DNA of 64,000 bases from Lycorma delicatula (Eukaryota > Arthropoda > Insecta > Hemiptera > Fulgoridae): assembly GCF_047948215.1 (NCBI RefSeq), contig NC_134455.1:160872575-160936574 (forward strand), read 5' to 3'. The translations under genes and the position numbers were made by a program. Every line of letters starts with the position of its first letter. Positions within the stretch are counted from its first letter, which is position 1. Positions 13,090 through 25,624 of the stretch are shown piece by piece. The notes under the pieces are model-generated. The model was not told the origin of the DNA, searched no databases, and was given only the letters and a program-made list of their open reading frames with translations.

Positions 13090-14416
13090 GGCATCAACCA
13101 CTGTTTAAAAATATCCCTGAAAGGAGAGATTTAGTTCATTTAATTTAAAAAATATGTCTGAAAAATAGGATAGTGCTAATAACCAAGCTTTGTCAACAAA
13201 CAGTAATGCAAAATCAGAATTATATTCATTTATAAATAATAAAACTTCATAGCTTAATTGAAATAATCTTATTAGTACTTTGCCTCTGGAAAGCCAGCAA
13301 GTTTCAGAATTCTCCAAAAGCTGTATAAATTTAGATTATTTACTCCAACTTCATCGCAGAATATGGAAAATAATCTTTTAAATGGTTGAGCCTTTAACTA
13401 AATGGTTGAGGAAATTAACTAGCTTTACAGCTTTATCTAACACAGTTTTAAATCCTGGTGGTGTTCCTTTGGAGGCCATCACTTCCCTATGTATAAAAAA
13501 TGTTCCCAATTCATATTCAGATGTACTTTCTTGACCTTAGAAATAGCTGCGTTAGGCCGGCTGTAAGGGTGCAAGCTCTATCAAAATAGATGACCACACA
13601 TTTTTTTCAATGTATCCTTTTGTCTCTTATGTAATTACTGAGAAATTGAATATTTCTTCTCCAGCTGTTCGGACTGACAAACAACTACAAAACAGAACAT
13701 TATCATAAATGTTATCATACCCATATCTTACGTAGTACAATACCTGAGCACTATGTGAAACATCAGTAGTCTCACCTATTTGAAACGCATAAGGTCTCTT
13801 CTTGACTCTCTTAGTTAATTATATTGTCAATTTATAATATTCTGTCACCTGCCATATCGTTAATTCTATGGCCGATAGTGTCATTTGAAAGAGGAGCAAA
13901 TCAACATATTTTAGCAAATTGTTGCCAAACATAGTCTTTTCCTCATCTTTTATAGCTAGAAGTAGTACATTTTCTTCAGTGGAATGAGGTTTCTCTGTTT
14001 TGGCTATGCACAAACTTAAGGTAGGATGCTTCCAGTTATTCTGTTAAGGTGCAAGCTGAATCTGAACAGAAGCCATTGATATTAAGTGATGAAAATGATA
14101 TTGCCATTAATGGAACTCTTGATATTAAATAGAATTCATTGCTGAAACTATATCTTTCTCATGAATTAATTTCCCTAAATGTCGCTAAAAAAAAGCAATT
14201 AGTTTATTCTTCATAGTGTTTAACATATACTCATTAGACAACACTTCATAATACAAAACATGTAGAGGTTTCTGTTCATTTTCATCACCATGCCAAGAAA
14301 TCTCAAATTCTAAATATATACTGTAATATTTCCTATTATATTTTTTCTTTGAACTGCTTGATTTTTTTATTTCAATAGTAACACATTTACTTGGCGTTAC
14401 AACACATAAATCATAA
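13090..14416 (-). pseudogene. hAT transposase relic (ZBED5-like), copy 2, longer
   Basis: Same family as 5155-5968 and colinear with it from 14416 to about 13658, including MCIAKTEKPHS and the BED-like part. It extends further 3': around 13480-13400 it has a degenerate match to the 'VNFI' helix region, at about 13380-13350 a CDEVG motif, and at 13317-13105 LSRGKVLIRLFQLSYEV and YFSDIFFKLNELNLSFQG, the conserved WLSRGKVL / LNELNLSLQG block of ZBED5-like proteins. Frames are broken by several stops, so it is a dead element. Confidence 0.68.
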
Positions 14417-15502
14417 TTCGACTTGACATTGCAAGTTTAATTTGCTTTTCTTCTTCAAACTCCCTGTTTTAATCCACTTGTCACTATTAAAATGTTTTGG
14501 AAATATAATGTAAAAACTGGAGTCACCTCACAACAACTTTGACTAACTATCAATTAATTCTTGCAAATAATATGCTGAACAATTCAACAGAAATTGAGAA
14601 GTTCTTTGTGTGCATGGTATGATTGCTGTCAAGATTACTTGTGATTGGTTAATAAAAATATGTCACACCATTCCTGCCAGAAAATCTGGGATTTCATTTG
14701 TCAAAATGTTCTATCTGGCAGAGCTTTAATTAAATGTGAATAACATCTAATTATTATCTGTTTTGTTCGGATAATTTTCTATTTAATTTGCTCTGCCTGT
14801 GAACAATCTATACCATCATTGCAGACCGCAGGTTGAGAAACACTGACTTAAAACATTTAACTCCAGGTGGTAAAAATAGGGAATGAGCATACTGACTGAT
14901 ACATACTAACTTTCTGTCATCCTAAACAGCAAGAAAAGCTGTACATTCTGATTTGTTTGAATTTCTATTCTACTGGCGTCATCCTGTTATAATGAATAGT
15001 AGGTTTTAAGCAATAAATACTTTGTATGTTTTTGTGTCATGAAATATTACTTTGTAACATTACAAGTAATTTTTTTCTTTGCTATTTTCAAGCTTGTAAG
15101 CTTAGGTTAGTAAGTTGTTTGTTAATGTTAAGTTGAAATGTTATATATTTAATCTATAATTTGTTTTAATCATTTTGTACATTTTTTTTTTTATAAATAT
15201 TTTATAATGTGGTTATTTCTTGATGGTTACATTTGTAACTATATTTCAGTTTTATCTGGTATTATATAATTATTTGATTATCAATTCAACTGATAGCCTT
15301 GGCCTTAATGTGTATACTGATTAATAATAGGTTATTTTGGGAAGCTTGTCTATTTATTGCTTTTACTTCTATTATCAGAACTTAAAAAATAAATTATTTG
15401 TATAAGTAACATTAATATTACATCCAACATATTTGTGTCATCTTTCATTAGGTTTACCTATCACTTTTCCATCTAAGCTTGGCAAAGGATGCAAAGTTAT
15501 AA

Positions 15503-15505
<3 letters not shown>
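14417..15505. other. AT-rich non-coding stretch
   Basis: No supportable gene or element. The AT-rich composition continues to the TA microsatellite. Confidence 0.4.
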
Positions 15506-15581
<76 letters not shown>

Positions 15582-15591
15582 GTGTGTGTGT
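15506..15591. repeat. (TA)n microsatellite with (TG)n end
   Basis: An uninterrupted TA run from 15506 to 15579 (37 units) is followed by about five TG units. It creates a spurious Tyr-Ile repeat frame at 15433-15657 that is not a gene. Confidence 0.97.
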
Positions 15592-18118
15592 ATTGTTTTA
15601 TTCAATAAATCCATTAAATTATTTACTAGTATTACTAATGTACTGGCAAATATTTAACACCAAAAACACAAACTATGTTCAACTCATCAAAATAAACTAC
15701 CACAATTGTAACTTTTTAAGTGTAGTGAATAATAAATAAAATTTGGCATAATTGTAAGTGCACACTTCAAAATGTATGTCAAAACTTCTGATATTAATTT
15801 AAATAGGATATAGTACTTAAGTAATAACAATTTAGAAACCTATAAATTACAGTGATACATTATGTGTGAAAATGATCAAGTATGATTATTCAAATAACAG
15901 ATAAATTAATCTTTTCTTTTTTTTAATTTATTCACAATTGTAAGAATAGAGTATTATGAGTCTGATAATAAACATCATATCTTTATATAAATAACAGAGT
16001 ACAAATTTAAAATAATCTCAAAGGTTTTAAGAAAATTAAATAAATATTTTTTTTTTAAATGAATATCTACCCAAAGTGATCTCAAGCCTTATTAATTATC
16101 CAGCAAACAAAAACACTAAAATTTGGTTACCATAATGATAAAAGCAAAGTGTAAACCATCAACAGAGAACATAAATTTATGTACACAATTTTAATAAAAC
16201 AACACACTTCAGACCATTAAGAGCAGAATAAATGACAGTACTACTTCTGACTAATAAATTATTACACCCTTGTATAAATTAATTGAATCAAGATTATTTT
16301 TAATATAAAATAATGACAAAACAAAATAACTTAATTTAAAGTGATTTTTAGTATTTAGTATGTCCTTCTTCAGTTTTAATTAACATTTTATTATCATTAG
16401 ATTTTAAGTTAACAAATAATTTACACTTTTTTCAAATGTCATGAAACCACATCCATATAAGTAATAAAATCATCTATTCTTAAGTAGTAAGAAATCGTAG
16501 CACAATTAGGACAGTATTAGGAGTATTACCAATGATCACCTTTTTTTTTAACAGACTGACCAAAAGGTTTTTCTGAAAAATATTTAAGGTGTGGTTGACA
16601 GCAGAAGGACAAAACTATACAGTACTTATTTTTTAATTTATTGTTATGACCTAAGGCATTCTTTACATTTTAATGAGGATGATAAGATGGATGAAATGAC
16701 AGAAGAAAAATGGCTCAGCCCTTGTCATTAATGAACCTGAGACCAGCTGATCAAGAAGCCCGCATAATAAACACCAGATCAACTGGCCAGATCATAAGTA
16801 CCTTCAAAAATATTAAAAAATTAAAACTACTTTTTCAGTTTAATATTTTAACTTTTACAAGTATGTGCCAAGTTAAAAACAAGCAACTACCACCAAATCT
16901 ACTTACTCTTAATCTTGTACTGAGTTCAATAAAAAAAAAGTAATTTTTTTTCAATAAGTGAAAAAGTAATTTTTTTTATTTATGCTTTGGAAAAATGCTA
17001 TCTATGTATAGAAAAAACCACTTGCAAGTAACACAAATTCTATGCCTTAATAAAAATAAGTAAAAAAGTAATGCAGTAGTATATACTATGTTTTTATCCA
17101 AAGCTTTTAAAAACTTAACTGAATTTCCATATGAAAGTACTTTGAGTATCAGAATGATCAGGTTACATATCATTACACTGTAATAATCCAATACAAACCA
17201 AACAAACAAACAATGAAAAATATGTTCAAATCATCAATGTAGGCAATGTATTTCATGAAAAAAATCTTACCATTACAAAAAATTTACCAATGAACCACCA
17301 GAGGAATTTCCAAAAATTTGAAAAAGAATCTCTGATATTGGCTCATTTGATGAAGAGTAAGGAATTGATTATTCATACAAGAAAAAGTACTTCTAGGTAA
17401 AATTAAAAAACTCGTCCTTTTATTAGTTTGTTAAAAAAAGTATTTTGATAAAATATTATCATATTACACTAATAAACACAATTTTGGCAAATTAAAGTTT
17501 TATTGTCTTTACCTAAACTTTTACACTGAATTCAAAAATGCTATCAGAATTTTTCCATTACCCACAGTTTTCGTGTAATAACATTTCTAAAGAATTGTTT
17601 TTGTAGATTTCTATTGCTTTTTGCTTTTTTAGGGATAACTTATGTACGTAAAAGAATAATTTAAATGATTTTTATCAGTGGCTAGGTTACTAACATTACG
17701 AAAGCAATAGCTGTATATGCACGATTCATTTACTGTAATGTCAGCACACAGCAGTTTCCAAGTCATACCAAAATTACACTTACATAACAACTTCTTAACA
17801 ACATACAAAGTTTTGTTAAATACATTGCCTTTCAAAATTGTGGAATATTTTTCAAAGAACAGACTTGGCGCGTAAACAAAATTTTATCAAACCTCTACTT
17901 GAAGAATGAAAAGACGTTATGCACCAGACGATGTAAAAAAAACTTTTCTTTTTTACAGTTATTGTTTTTCCATTAAGAAAATTAATAGTAACATAACTGA
18001 TGGTAAATCACGTAAAAGAAAACTTCAGAAGAGTGATACTTAAATTCAAAAGACTATTTACCTGACAAATAACTAACCTTTTCGGCGTTTACTCTTAACG
18101 TAAATTAGTTTTTCATTT
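15592..18118. other. AT-rich stretch without recognised features
   Basis: Several short open frames (for example 16710-16943 plus, 16976-17209 minus) show no family similarity and have AT-driven composition. Nothing recognised. Confidence 0.45.
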
Positions 18119-18369
18119 ACCAGCTGATTTCGAAGTCGAGAGTTCCAACGTTCAAATCATAGTAAAGGCGGTTACTTATATACGGATTTGAATACTAGAT
18201 CGTGGATACCGGTGCTCTTTGGTGATTGGGTTTCAATTAACCATACATCTCAGAAATGGTCGACCTGAGACTGTACAAGACTACACTTCACTTGCACTCG
18301 TACATATCATCCTCATTCATCCTGAAGTAATACCTGACGGTGATTCCCGTTGGCTAACAGGAAAAAAGG
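18119..18369 (+). repeat. tRNA-derived SINE (family A), 5'-truncated copy
   Basis: Begins inside the tRNA-like head (ACCAGCTGATTTCGAAGTCG), has box B-like CGTTCAAATC, then TAGATCGTGGATACCGGTG, GTTTCAATTAACCATACATC and the tail CCTGAAGTAATACCTGACGG ending GCTAACAGGAAAAAAG. Colinear with the full copy at 9583-9855 on the other strand. A small duplication (CATCCTCATTCATCCTGAAG) marks this copy. Confidence 0.72.
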
Positions 18370-18879
18370 GTTTTCATTTATGTATTTGTTAAAGTTTCAA
18401 TTGTTGTTCTATTGAACTCTTGATGAAAGAAATTATGATTAAAGATAATGAAAACATAATAGTAGCAAATAGTGAAAAAAAATATTTTGAATATAGCACA
18501 CGAAGTATAGGCCTGCTCGTAACTAGGACATGAGATTTTCACTTTGTTTCGCATGGATATTTTTAAGAAATCAACTTCATATAATATAAATAATATGCAG
18601 TAATAAGAGAAAATAACAATATGCATCTAGTATAACGATAACGTATTTTGTCCATTTATTTTAGGCCTGGGCCTATAATAAATAATAGTTATTTTCCTCT
18701 CATCTAATTAAAAACGGTCGATGTTGCAAATTATAATCGTATAAAAGTATATCTTCAACAAAATTAAACAAAAGCTATAACACAGTATAACTGTTTGACA
18801 ATACAAGCGGTGAGTCAATCTTCGCCTGGCGACAAGTTGAATGACGTCAAGTATGGGAGTGAGATAGAGCTAAACATGT

Positions 18880-19528
18880 TTCTGTAGTGGTGGTGTGTCA
18901 TAATGCGAACGAAAGGTTCACTAGAATAGACGCGCAATGGCCTGGAAGTGTACATGATGGCAGAATTTGGAGAAAAGTGCAATAAAAAGAAAAATGTCAG
19001 TGTTTAACGGGAAGTTCTGTTTGCTAGGTGACATCGGTTATGGTATATTTCTATAGCTCCTTACACCCTTTTCACCACCGATTAATGGACAACAGGGACG
19101 ATTCATTTTTTACATTCCAAGGAGAGAGTCATTATAAAAAAAAGAACATTTGGTCAGTTAAAAATGAAGTTCCCATTATTGACAAGTATAAGGTTATCAA
19201 CAGAATAGTATACTGTGTAGCTTTGCATAATTTTACTAAATATTTAAGTGACAATTTGAAATACCAGATGAATATAACGACCATGCAGTGGACTGCATGC
19301 AATTTAGGTAAATCAATTAAGCTGAACGACTGGGAGAAAGCATTGGTCGACATGTTAAACAGGAAAGAAAATCCAGAATTTTCAAAAGTGGCCGATGCAA
19401 TAACAGTTGGGCTAATAGCGGTGTACGAATTTATAAAACCGAACAGGCTGCCGAAGTTGATTATAAAAATCCTATTGATTATCCATATTTCTACGCCAGT
19501 GGAGGAAATTAAGATAAACGAAGAATAA
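18880..19528 (+). pseudogene. PIF/Harbinger transposase, C-terminal half relic
   Basis: Degenerate plus-strand match to the Harbinger DDE transposase: after NERFTRIDAQ comes WPGSVHDGRIWRK, the family's WPGS.HDSRI motif. Then GDIGYG and LLTPFS (consensus GDSGYPL.PWLLTPF) appear near 19032-19075, and in another frame VINRIVYCVALHNFTKYLSD at about 19193-19250, the terminal 'CC.LHN' segment. Frame changes separate the pieces. The open frame continues to 19528 with a region I cannot assign (FSKVADAITVGLIAVYEFIK); it may be readthrough. The N-terminal half is not adjacent; a matching half lies at 21950-22200 on the opposite strand. Confidence 0.66.
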
Positions 19529-19889
19529 ACGTCACTTTGGCAGCACACGAAACAAAAGAAACTTCAAAATTACCTACACCAGAACTACAGCGACTAGTTT
19601 AAAATAGAGGACGACAAATTTTTGCTAAACAGCAAAAATTGATTGAAATGCAAATAGAAGAAATTTAATGAAAATATTGAAAAAGAAATACGAGGGGTTA
19701 AAATATGAACGAAATGATACTACCACAGTTCCTAACATTTTCTCTGAACTACAAACTTACTGAGTTTTTATAAATAAAGATACGAATTATTCTTACTAAA
19801 TCCATTATCCCTTATTTTAAATTTTACGCTTAAAATAAACAGGCTGCCTAAATCACAGCCTGTTAATATTGGTGGATGGGATCCTTACT

Positions 19890-21650
19890 AAGAGCCCTTC
19901 GGCAGATGCGTGAAGTTAGCCGCTCTACCTATGAAAGAATTTTATTTTGGATTTCTATTCCAATCGTACGCGGCCATTCTCTTCCTGGATTCAATTCTTG
20001 GTAGTTTAGAATTGAAAACATCATACCAGTCATTCACCAACTTCGTGAAAGATGACAACTCTTCCCAGTTTTCAGTTTGCAGAAATCCTAAGAACCCTAA
20101 TCTATTCAAGGCAACTGAATTGGTGCGAGAGAACAGCTGAGTAGCTAATTTTATTTTTTGCCTTTGTATACCTGTTACAGTCAAGTGGTTATCAGTGACT
20201 ACTTTTTGCGCAATATTTATAGCTGAAGACCCAGTTTTCTCCATCATTCAATGAGAGTAATCTTTGTTAATATTTTTCCATTCACTAACAACCCGAATCC
20301 AAAAAGCGGTTTCGTGAAAGTTTAATGAGATGTGGAACGTCACCAAATACACACATGTTCTCGTCAGTAACAGAATTTGAAAAATAATTATTTCTCATAT
20401 TAACCCCGAATTTATCTACAAACCTCGGTTTACACCTCCTAAGTTCAGAAGTTACGGCCAAGATGTTGAATCCAATAGTCTCTAAGTTATTATGTGTTTC
20501 GTAAGTTTGCAGTCATAATTATAAAAAACAGGCTGCTTCCAATTTTTGAATAAACCGCGAATTTCGATCACTTGGACATATTTAGCAGGTTGTAGAAGCG
20601 TATCATTTGTTTTAATCGTATTTGTAGTGTTCTTTCACCTTCATTTCATTGGCTGTGAGGACACAAACCTTTTCAAATGGAATAAATGGCAGTAATTCCA
20701 AATACTTATAACAACACTTAGCACACCCGGTGTGATTATAACTTTGCTCGCCTATTTTTTTAAAGTTGAAACTGCCGATAGTGGATAATCTGTTTCAAGA
20801 AGTATCTATAAGCACGAGGTCCAGGTGAGTGTAAATGCAATATCTTAGAAATATCTTTAAAAAACCACTTTATGCATTTAGTTTGATCTGATTCTCAATG
20901 CTTTCTCATTTTTTGAATTTTGGCTGAAGTTAATAATATTGTTTTCACTTTTTTATCTTGCTGCTTCAGTGAATAATGTCCTGATTTTAATTTTGACATT
21001 TCCTCCTGTAAATGCTTGTTTTCTAACTTGATATTATTCAGCTCATTAAGCAGCTTGAGTTTTTCACCTTCTGCAGATATACTTAGTACAACGCTTTCGG
21101 CTTTCTTCGAAGCCGTCATGATTAGATTTTCTTCCTCAGCATAGACTGATGAAAGTCCGTCATTTTTTGATGAAGCAACGTTCTTTTATTTGATAGCACC
21201 TCATTTACTTGTTTCTTCCTTTCTCTAATTTCACTACGTACGTTCCTTGAACCAGTTAATAACCTAAGGACCCTGATCTATTCAAGGCACACGAATTGAT
21301 GCGAGAGAACAGCTACTCAAGGTAACAGAATTGGTGTCAGTTCCAGTTTAAGTAGGAAAAGCATCTTTTTTTATTTTTTTTCTACGCCGTTCATAGTTTA
21401 AAAGTTCACTTTGTAAGTCTTGCTCGTAGTGATCGGATCTAAAATATATGCTACAAATTGTCGCGTTGACGAGATTAAAATTCTTGTCTGCCGCATTTTT
21501 TTACCCAGATTTTTCTTTGTATACTATCTATTGGGAATGACGAACATAACCGTCTTATAAAATTCATAAATATAATTTTTGAGTTTTCTATTATTATTGT
21601 TATTGCAACCAAAATCAGCACACATCACCATTTTGAATTCGTAAAATTAT
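19890..21650 (-). pseudogene. P-element/THAP9-like transposase relic
   Basis: Read right to left. At 21620-21430 a THAP-like zinc-finger start, MVMCADFGCNNNN, then RQ and a CSIYF segment (consensus CS.HF). A coiled-coil-like helix follows at 21119-20895 (KLKLLNELNNIKLENKHLQE). Around 20400-20290 comes ENMCVFGDVPHLIKLSRNRF with the P-element DxPHLxKxxRN motif. At 20180-19942 it reads KLATQLFSRTNSVALNRLG, then LVNDWYDVFNSK. This domain order is that of P-element/THAP9 transposases. Multiple stops and missing segments make it inactive. Recognised by motifs only. Confidence 0.65.
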
Positions 21651-21949
21651 CCACTCGTGTTCAAACTCAAAGCAGACACACACATACACTACAGTTTACA
21701 CGCAGTTTTTAGATGCACACATTTTACACGCATAGAAACAATATATCGCTAAAATGGGAATAAAAAAATAATAAGTAAATCATGCACAGAACACTGATTA
21801 TGACACCGATTCACGCTAGTACTAGCTCATGAACTGCCGGTGTACTACATAACAGATGGCGCGGTTAGCACTTGTCAGTGGGTGACGTTTGGGCAGCAGA
21901 AAAGAGTTTTCAAGTGTGGTAATACATTAACCGTATAGCAGTAGTATGA

Positions 21950-22200
21950 TGCGTTTGCAGCATATGTGGCTTTTACCTTTAAACTAACAAAATCCTTCCT
22001 ATTTACGAACTCGTCAGCAAAAATACCATGTGGCCTCTTTACTTTTGCATGTGTACAGTCGAGGGCACCAATGACTGCTGGCCAGTTTGATTGTACTTCA
22101 TTCAGAGTCGATGGAAATTTTATCCATCAACTCTGCTATCTTTGCAGAGTACGATCTGAAATGAAATCAAGGTTGAATACTGCCTTTTAATTTTTATTCT
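21950..22200 (-). pseudogene. PIF/Harbinger transposase, N-terminal/central fragment
   Basis: On the minus strand, shifting frame once, the sequence reads NWPAVIGALDCTHAKVKRPH, then GIFADEFVNRKDFVSLKVKA and TYAAN. This is the family's conserved 'P.VIGA+DCTH..I..P......Y.NRKG..S.N.Q' block with the first catalytic Asp (DCTH). It ends roughly where the WPGS-containing half at 18880 would begin, but in the opposite orientation and 3 kb away. Confidence 0.62.
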
Positions 22201-23186
22201 CTCCAATTGAAGTGATGACTTCAGATTTTGAAGTTGACTACTTATTTTTATTCACCAGGCTATGTTCTCTTCAAACTGATTAATAAAGCTGAAAATCAGC
22301 TATTCCTCAATTTATATTAATTATGTATGATCAAGAAATAAATTTGGTAGGTGCCTTACTTGATTTGACTAAGAACTTAACATGAAAGCAGGGATATTTT
22401 GTAAGCAGGACTGTACCTTTTAAATTCAAACAGATCTTATATGTGTGATAAATTGCATATACAGAAGAAATTTTTCAATCTGTAAGTTAGTTCAGGCATA
22501 ATCTGAATGTGATGTACACAAGTTCTGCAAAGGACTATATAGAGGCCATTACAATTTATCTTGTATCCTGACCTTCTAATTTCAAATATAAATATGTATT
22601 TAATATAATAAAAATTTATTCCATTATTATAAAAACAATGATAAACTTCAGGTTACAGTTCTTGTTATTTTTATAAGTACTTTCTTACAATGATCTAAAT
22701 GACTACATCAGTAAAATTTTGTATTAATACAAGATAGTCAATTTTTTCCAGTTGTCACAAATATATCCTTATTCATCATTTGATAGTTCAGCACCAGCAT
22801 TTAGAATGACTGCTGACATATGAATTAAAAAATTATCGTTAGAATTTTTAACAGGGATTATTATTAATGACAGTATTAAATCTTAACATAACAAAACCAT
22901 GTACATATATTACTGTAAAAAATTTATTATGGGCAATCATGAAAAAAACTCAACAGACTTCACCAATATAGAGTAGCTTTAAGGAGCTTGTAGTTTGGAA
23001 AATCACTTTACAAAAAAAAATTAAAATCTAAAGTTTTTTTAATATTAATTTGTTTAGTACTTTCTAAACATGTTGATTTGGAACTGAGCAAAAATTTACA
23101 ATTTATTTATTGTATGTTCACATTCAGGTTTTACTTGTTTTGTTTAAGGTAACTAATCTTAATGGAAAAAATGTTATTTATTTCAG
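22201..23186. other. AT-rich non-coding stretch
   Basis: No recognisable feature; possibly intron if the candidate exon at 23187 is real. Confidence 0.35.
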
Positions 23187-23271
23187 AATACTAAGTGTTA
23201 TGCGAGAGCAGTTTTCTTCTTCCCTTTCTGGAGAATCCTTTTTTGGCATCTTACCTCATCCAGCTATGTAA
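23187..23271 (+). CDS. Candidate orphan terminal exon, unknown gene
   Basis: A good acceptor (TTATTTCAG) precedes an open stretch. One leftover base, then 27 codons, ILSVMREQFSSSLSGESFFG and ILPHPAM, end at TAA 23269-23271. Codon use and base composition look coding compared with the AT-rich flanks. I do not recognise the protein and found no other plus-strand exon nearby. It could be the last exon of a gene lying to the left, or chance. Confidence 0.3.
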
Positions 23272-23999
23272 CTTGCTGTTAAAGTAACAAAATTCTGCGA
23301 CTTTGATATTTCAATATTTAACTTATCATCTCCCTTCCAATTTCATTTTATTACATGTTATTTTCAAAATTAATTTCTATTATGGGAGCAATACATCTAT
23401 ATCATTTTTCAAACTCATTCCTTGTTTGAATCAAAAGAGGGGTTGATCTCATGGTTTTATAACTTATGTTAAGAACATGAACCTTAGTTATTAAAACTCA
23501 GTAGCAGTCTCCTTTTGTATTCCTTTTCATATTTTTATAAATACATTTTTCTTGCAAACAGCCTTTATTCATATAGGCAATACGTATTTAATCGTATTCA
23601 TATTGAACACAATATAAAACCAATAAATCTTGAAATGGAACTTGTTTTAGAATTGAAATTTTTTTAAATATTTTTCAAATTTTTAGGTTTACACCAAATT
23701 TAAGTTATAAATGCTGGTAATGGATTTTAATTTGGCACAAACTTCTAGAAGTTAACATTTAAGAATTAAAAAAAACATTATTTTCCTACTAACACATCAA
23801 AAATCATGTTCTACATTTTGAATATTGTTACAACACAGGAATTGAACTAAATTACTCTTTCTTGTTTTAAAACCAAATAGAAAATTATATAATTTAACAG
23901 TTAAATTGCAAATGAACACAACAGTTACACAGTGTAGTTATCAAACTTCTGTATCTCTAGTGTCTTTTTGACGAGTTAAAGGAACTCTATTTACGAGCA
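23272..23999. other. AT-rich non-coding stretch
   Basis: If the candidate exon is real this contains its 3'UTR; otherwise nothing recognised. Confidence 0.35.
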
Positions 24000-25624
24000 G
24001 GGTGTAAGGCTCGCTAACAGGTTCCGCAAGATGTTATAAAGTGTGCGTATGTATGCCTGCACCGTAGACTAAACCTCCTCTCAGGGCCGGACCTGCAATT
24101 AAGCATAACAAATCCCCAGGAGGTGTCTTTGAGCTCAGGGGATCTAGTCTCCATGTGTCACGCCATCCCCCATCCATGGGCGAACAACAGCTCTGCACTG
24201 TTCCAAAGTGAGTCATGCCTGCTGCCCTTCAGCAGTCTTCCCTGAGTCACCTGTATACAGATCCCTTTGCAGGTCTCTACCATATCACTGTCTTGGGTTA
24301 CAAACCCAGGCCCCCATCCGGTGGCCCTGCTGACCACAAACTACACACTTAAGCAGCTTCTTGCATTGCACTCTCATGTGCCCAACCTCACTGCAATTGA
24401 ATTAACAGTGGCTTCTGTACAGGCTTGTACATTCAACAGTAAAAACAACTCGTGTCAGGCCTACAGAGTTCGACCCGACACAATTGCCAGCCAATCTTAA
24501 TCCTTCCAAAAACCACAGACCGATCAACATCAGCTGTGGGCAACACAACCATGGCTTTCTGGGTTGAACCATGTGCTGGCCTTGGGGAAGTAACCCTTAC
24601 TACAGAGTTCGACCCGACACAATTGCCAGCCAATCTTAATCCTTCCAAAAGCCACAGACCGATCAACATCAGCTGTGGGCAACACAACCATGGCTTTCTG
24701 GGTTGAACCATGTGCTGGCCTTGGGGAAGTAACCCTTACCATCGCACCACTGCTCACTATACTATTAATAGCATCCAAAACATCACCAACACTTGGCATC
24801 TAGATCAAAAATATGTAAGGCTGCCTGCCTCAGTGATCCCTTTTTGGCCAAAGTAGCTCCCTGAATATTTGCTGTTGAGGCCATTCAATATGGTCTTAGC
24901 CAGTTCACAACCAACTCCCTGCAGGACAAAATTGTTGCCCCCATACTCAATAACTTCCTCGCAAAGTATAGTCACTGCTGTGTTGTCGCAGATGACAGTG
25001 CCTGGGGAGAGTCTGCCAACATTCAATCTGCCTACCCCCAGGAGCGACCAAAAATACCTGTCTAGTGAAGGGGCTCGTCATGTCATCCTGTGTATTCAGA
25101 ACAAAATCCCTGGCTTGTCCCCAGTCACTTCTGGGAAGCCACTCTCCTGTTTGACCATACTGAAAGCCTGAGTAGGCCTATGCCTGTTAATAACCTTGCA
25201 GAAGTCGTCTACTGAGCTGGATTGCAGCATCTCCTGTATGGACACCGCGCTGCTGCTACTCATCATCTGCGTGTCACTAGTCTTGTTTAAGGCCTTTAAC
25301 TCTTCCACCACATCCTGGGAGCCAAATTCTTATTACATTCCCTCATACCTTTATACATCTTGCATAAAGCAATCAATGACTTAATTTTGTTGAGCAAGAG
25401 GTCTATATCAGCAGGTTGCTCTCAAGATTCACTACTGGGTATTCTCGGTCTCTTGTTGGCTCCAGTACTCTCCATTTTGACATCTGGGACCTTTTCTGGT
25501 TCCTTCTCCAGAGCAATGCAACCAGCAGAAAAACCCTACAGCAGCGAGTCATTCTTCTCCTTACGAGTTCGACTACACCCCACTTGACGTATAGAAGTAA
25601 ATTGCTTCTGGACTGGTAATACAT
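24000..25624 (-). pseudogene. LINE ORF1 (R1/Jockey-like gag) relic with internal tandem duplication
   Basis: A GC-richer island with minus-strand frames. At 25311-25096: MVEELKALNKTSDTQMMSSS, then VDDFCKVINRHRPTQAFSM. At 25026-24805: CEEVIEYGGNNFVLQGVGC. The segment VVLPTADVDRSVAFGRIKIG then WQLCRVELC resembles the 'IRIGW..CRV' part of insect LINE ORF1 just before the zinc knuckles, and is present twice. Downstream, around 24410-24310, a knuckle reads GHMRVQCKK, then CVVCGQQGHRMG. ORF1 proteins bind the element's RNA. The frames are broken and no reverse transcriptase follows in the window. Confidence 0.52.
24461..24738. repeat. Two-copy 139-bp tandem duplication
   Basis: Unit 1 at 24461-24599 and unit 2 at 24600-24738, both starting CTACAGAGTTCGACCCGACA. 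They are near-identical; I see AAAACCACAG versus AAAGCCACAG as the difference. Confidence 0.93.

Noticed and set aside
15433..15657. Open frame with a long Tyr-Ile repeat
   Set aside because: It is the translation of a TA microsatellite.
19132..19548. Minus-strand 138-residue open frame
   Set aside because: It overlaps the Harbinger transposase C-terminal region on the plus strand, which has family motifs; the minus frame has none.
19830..19930. CAGGCTG/CAGCCTG stem and a GC-rich loop region considered as a tRNA or structured RNA
   Set aside because: No tRNA box B or cloverleaf can be formed; more likely the terminus of a neighbouring transposon relic.
24000..25624. GC-rich island considered as a host gene or CpG island
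   Set aside because: Frames are broken, one part is tandemly duplicated, and the recognisable pieces are LINE ORF1 and zinc knuckles.
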